From the NCBI RefSeq assembly GCF_022538115.1, contig NZ_JAKZAL010000005.1, positions 62,001 through 126,000 on the forward strand: 64,000 nt of DNA, read 5' to 3'. The stretch's first letter is position 1. Every line of letters begins with the position of its first letter. The notes beneath the pieces were generated by a model. It made no database searches. It worked only from the letters and a program-made list of their open reading frames with translations, and was not told the origin of the DNA. Positions 62,762 through 64,000 of this stretch are shown piece by piece. A program made the position numbers and the translations under genes. The stretch is from Cognataquiflexum rubidum. Its GTDB lineage: Bacteria > Bacteroidota > Bacteroidia > Cytophagales > Cyclobacteriaceae.

Positions 62762-63532
62762 TTACATGAGATGCGCACCAAGGAAATGGTCAAAAGTATC
62801 TCCTCTGAGTCCCAATCGGATGGTTTCAAGTGGGATAAGTTCATTTGGAGCAATATTGCCCAAATTGACATTGGCTCCTAATAATTTGACAAACCAAACC
62901 TGTTGCTCTTTCTGGGGAGCTTCCCAGATAATCCGATCCTCAGGAATTTTGGTAAGGATTTCTTCCACAAGCCCTTGTCTCACTTCTCCTGAATCTCTGA
63001 ACAAACCTACGTTTCCTCCTTCTCTTGCTTCACCGATGACTTTCCATGAACCTGCATCAAGTTCACTTTGCATCTGCTCAATCCATTTGTAGGGAGGGAT
63101 GATTTTAGCCGCATCTTTTGATCCTACTTCGGACAAGACCGTGACATCTTTTGCAAGGATCTGAATGTATTCGCACTTTTTGCCGTGGTTCAGGCTGATT
63201 GATCCGTCCGAAACCTCTGCAAATGTGAGGTCAAACTTTTCAAGAACCCTTCTATAATCTTCAAACTGCCCTCTGATGACAAAGGCCTCAAACAAGGTGC
63301 CTCCCAAATAGACCGGGATGCCTGCGTCTTTATAAATCTGGATCTTTTGTGCAAGATTTTTTGTGAGGTAGGAGGTAGCCCAGCCTAACTTGACAATGTC
63401 CACAAAGTCACTGTTTGCATCAACGAAGTTTTCGACTTCCCTGATGCCCATGCCTTTGTCCATAACCATAGTAAACCCCGTCGTACGTGGTTTTTCGGTT
63501 CGTACAGGCAGATTCTTCAGAACGTAATTCAT
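62762..63532 (-). CDS. Phosphosulfolactate synthase, ComA family (256 aa)
   Basis: TIM-barrel enzyme that joins phosphoenolpyruvate and sulfite to make (2R)-phospho-3-sulfolactate. Matching text: TGFTMVMDKGMGIREVENF, DIVKLGWATSYLTKNLAQK, PVYLGGTLFEAFVIRG, FAEVSDGSISLNHG, VLSEVGSKDA and GEAREGGNVGL, the last with the glutamates used in the active site. In methanogens this starts coenzyme M synthesis; in Bacteroidota, which lack coenzyme M, the product could feed sulfonate or sulfonolipid synthesis. That is inference. It has its own terminator. The upstream gene is the TPR gene at the window edge. Confidence 0.9.
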   Translation of the reverse strand: MNYVLKNLPVRTEKPRTTGFTMVMDKGMGIREVENFVDANSDFVDIVKLGWATSYLTKNLAQKIQIYKDAGIPVYLGGTLFEAFVIRGQFEDYRRVLEKFDLTFAEVSDGSISLNHGKKCEYIQILAKDVTVLSEVGSKDAAKIIPPYKWIEQMQSELDAGSWKVIGEAREGGNVGLFRDSGEVRQGLVEEILTKIPEDRIIWEAPQKEQQVWFVKLLGANVNLGNIAPNELIPLETIRLGLRGDTFDHFLGAHLM

Positions 63533-63552
63533 TAAGTTCGAATTTCAGGTAA

Positions 63553-64000
63553 TTAATTGTTTAGATTGGATGATGTATCGGCATCCTTATATTGGGAGAT
63601 GATTTTGAAAATAGCCTTTTGATGTTTTATTTCTGGCATCAAATCATACAACAGTGTATGTCTCCCAAAGTCCAAAGTTAATGCATTTTCTAAATATGAA
63701 AAGGCTTCCTTGTATTTAGCTGATTTTAGCAGATATACCACAAGCCTATAATAAAGTTCTGATTCTTCAGGCAGCTCTTCAATCCCTTCTTTGATCACGT
63801 CTACTGCCTCCTCAAACCTGTTTTGGTCAAAATAAATGATCGACAGGTTGACATAAGTTTCGATAATGCCCGGTTCTAGCGTGATGGCTTCTTCATAAGC
63901 TTCTGAACTTGCCTGAAGGTTGCCGAGGTTGTATTCCGCATCTGCAAGGCCTACCCAATAGGTGGCATTTTCTTTGGTGATTTTGATCGCTTTTTTGAAA
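63553..64000 (-). CDS. TPR repeat protein, truncated by window edge
   Basis: The 3' end of a tetratricopeptide-repeat protein lies here; the start is beyond base 64000. Visible repeats include ATYWVGLADAEYNLGNLQAS, the following AYEEAITLEPGIIETYVNLS, then FDQNRFEEAVDVIKEGIEEL and YKEAFSYLENALTLD. The frame is open to the edge, so the GTG at 63798 is not a start. The protein ends with ADTSSNLNN. TPRs mediate protein contacts; no further role can be read. It is 20 bases upstream of the ComA-like gene on the same strand. Confidence 0.85.
   Translation of the reverse strand, partial: FKKAIKITKENATYWVGLADAEYNLGNLQASSEAYEEAITLEPGIIETYVNLSIIYFDQNRFEEAVDVIKEGIEELPEESELYYRLVVYLLKSAKYKEAFSYLENALTLDFGRHTLLYDLMPEIKHQKAIFKIISQYKDADTSSNLNN

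Overview
The window looks like a chromosomal segment of a Bacteroidota bacterium, most likely of the Cytophagales (Cyclobacteriaceae-like; the rank is inferred from gene content, not from a search). The pointers are SusC/TonB-plug and carboxypeptidase-regulatory-like surface proteins, macroglobulin-like MG2 proteins, many lipoproteins, DUF4349, DUF885, M14 peptidases with internal calcium-loop motifs, a Spy-like protein ending in a TonB-plug motif, and TAnnTTTG promoter elements (clearest before guaB). Shine-Dalgarno sites are weak and TTG starts occur. No rRNA, tRNA, phage, transposase or CRISPR was seen. Base composition is moderate and even.

Layout. 0-3.2 kb: ECF sigma factor with a TPR-bearing anti-sigma-like partner, a stand-alone alanine racemase and a small membrane protein. 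3.4-9 kb: lipoprotein arylsulfatase, then an aldehyde dehydrogenase and an iron alcohol dehydrogenase. 9-13.7 kb: an exported class V aminotransferase-like protein, three envelope proteins and a GloA2-type protein, bracketed by inverted copies of a roughly 140-bp repeat. 13.7-15.4 kb: ECF sigma, short anti-sigma and Spy-like sensor, laid out like CnrH-CnrY-CnrX. 15.4-23.9 kb: a trans-4-hydroxy-L-proline catabolic cluster (deaminase, ketoglutarate-semialdehyde dehydrogenase, epimerase, FAD oxidase) divergent from an AraC regulator overlapping a DUF885 metallopeptidase gene. 24.2-27.5 kb: CBS-like/HEPN protein, Tudor-like protein, DUF4256 and a Fic protein whose start lies in twin palindromes. 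27.8-33.5 kb: an active and a degenerate M14 peptidase, then a universal stress protein with a cation/proton antiporter. 33.5-42.3 kb: two macroglobulin/TonB-plug proteins without a barrel, a carboxypeptidase-regulatory-like protein, a methyltransferase and a BamA/D15-type barrel. 42.3-48.8 kb: GNAT, prfA, RsmB-type methyltransferase, ABA4-like protein with a membrane partner, guaB. 48.8-49.9 kb: a tandem array of about 160-bp palindromic units. 49.9-64 kb: polysaccharide deacetylase, transglutaminase-like lipoprotein, DUF2199, small lipoprotein, MscS channel, multi-PAS/GAF histidine kinase with response regulator, PLP decarboxylase, aroE, DUF368 transporter, phosphosulfolactate synthase and a truncated TPR gene.

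Working together: the hydroxyproline cluster encodes a full route from trans-4-hydroxy-L-proline to 2-oxoglutarate, and with the M14, DUF885 and transglutaminase-like proteins it suggests a protein- or peptide-degrading lifestyle. A striking feature is the density of non-coding repeats in the spacers: at least five different families sit between otherwise ordinary genes. No single unmistakably new system was found. The best leads are the Fic operator, the alternating-spacer array, the active/inactive M14 pair, the barrel-less plug proteins and the Cnr-like sigma module with its unusual sensor tail.
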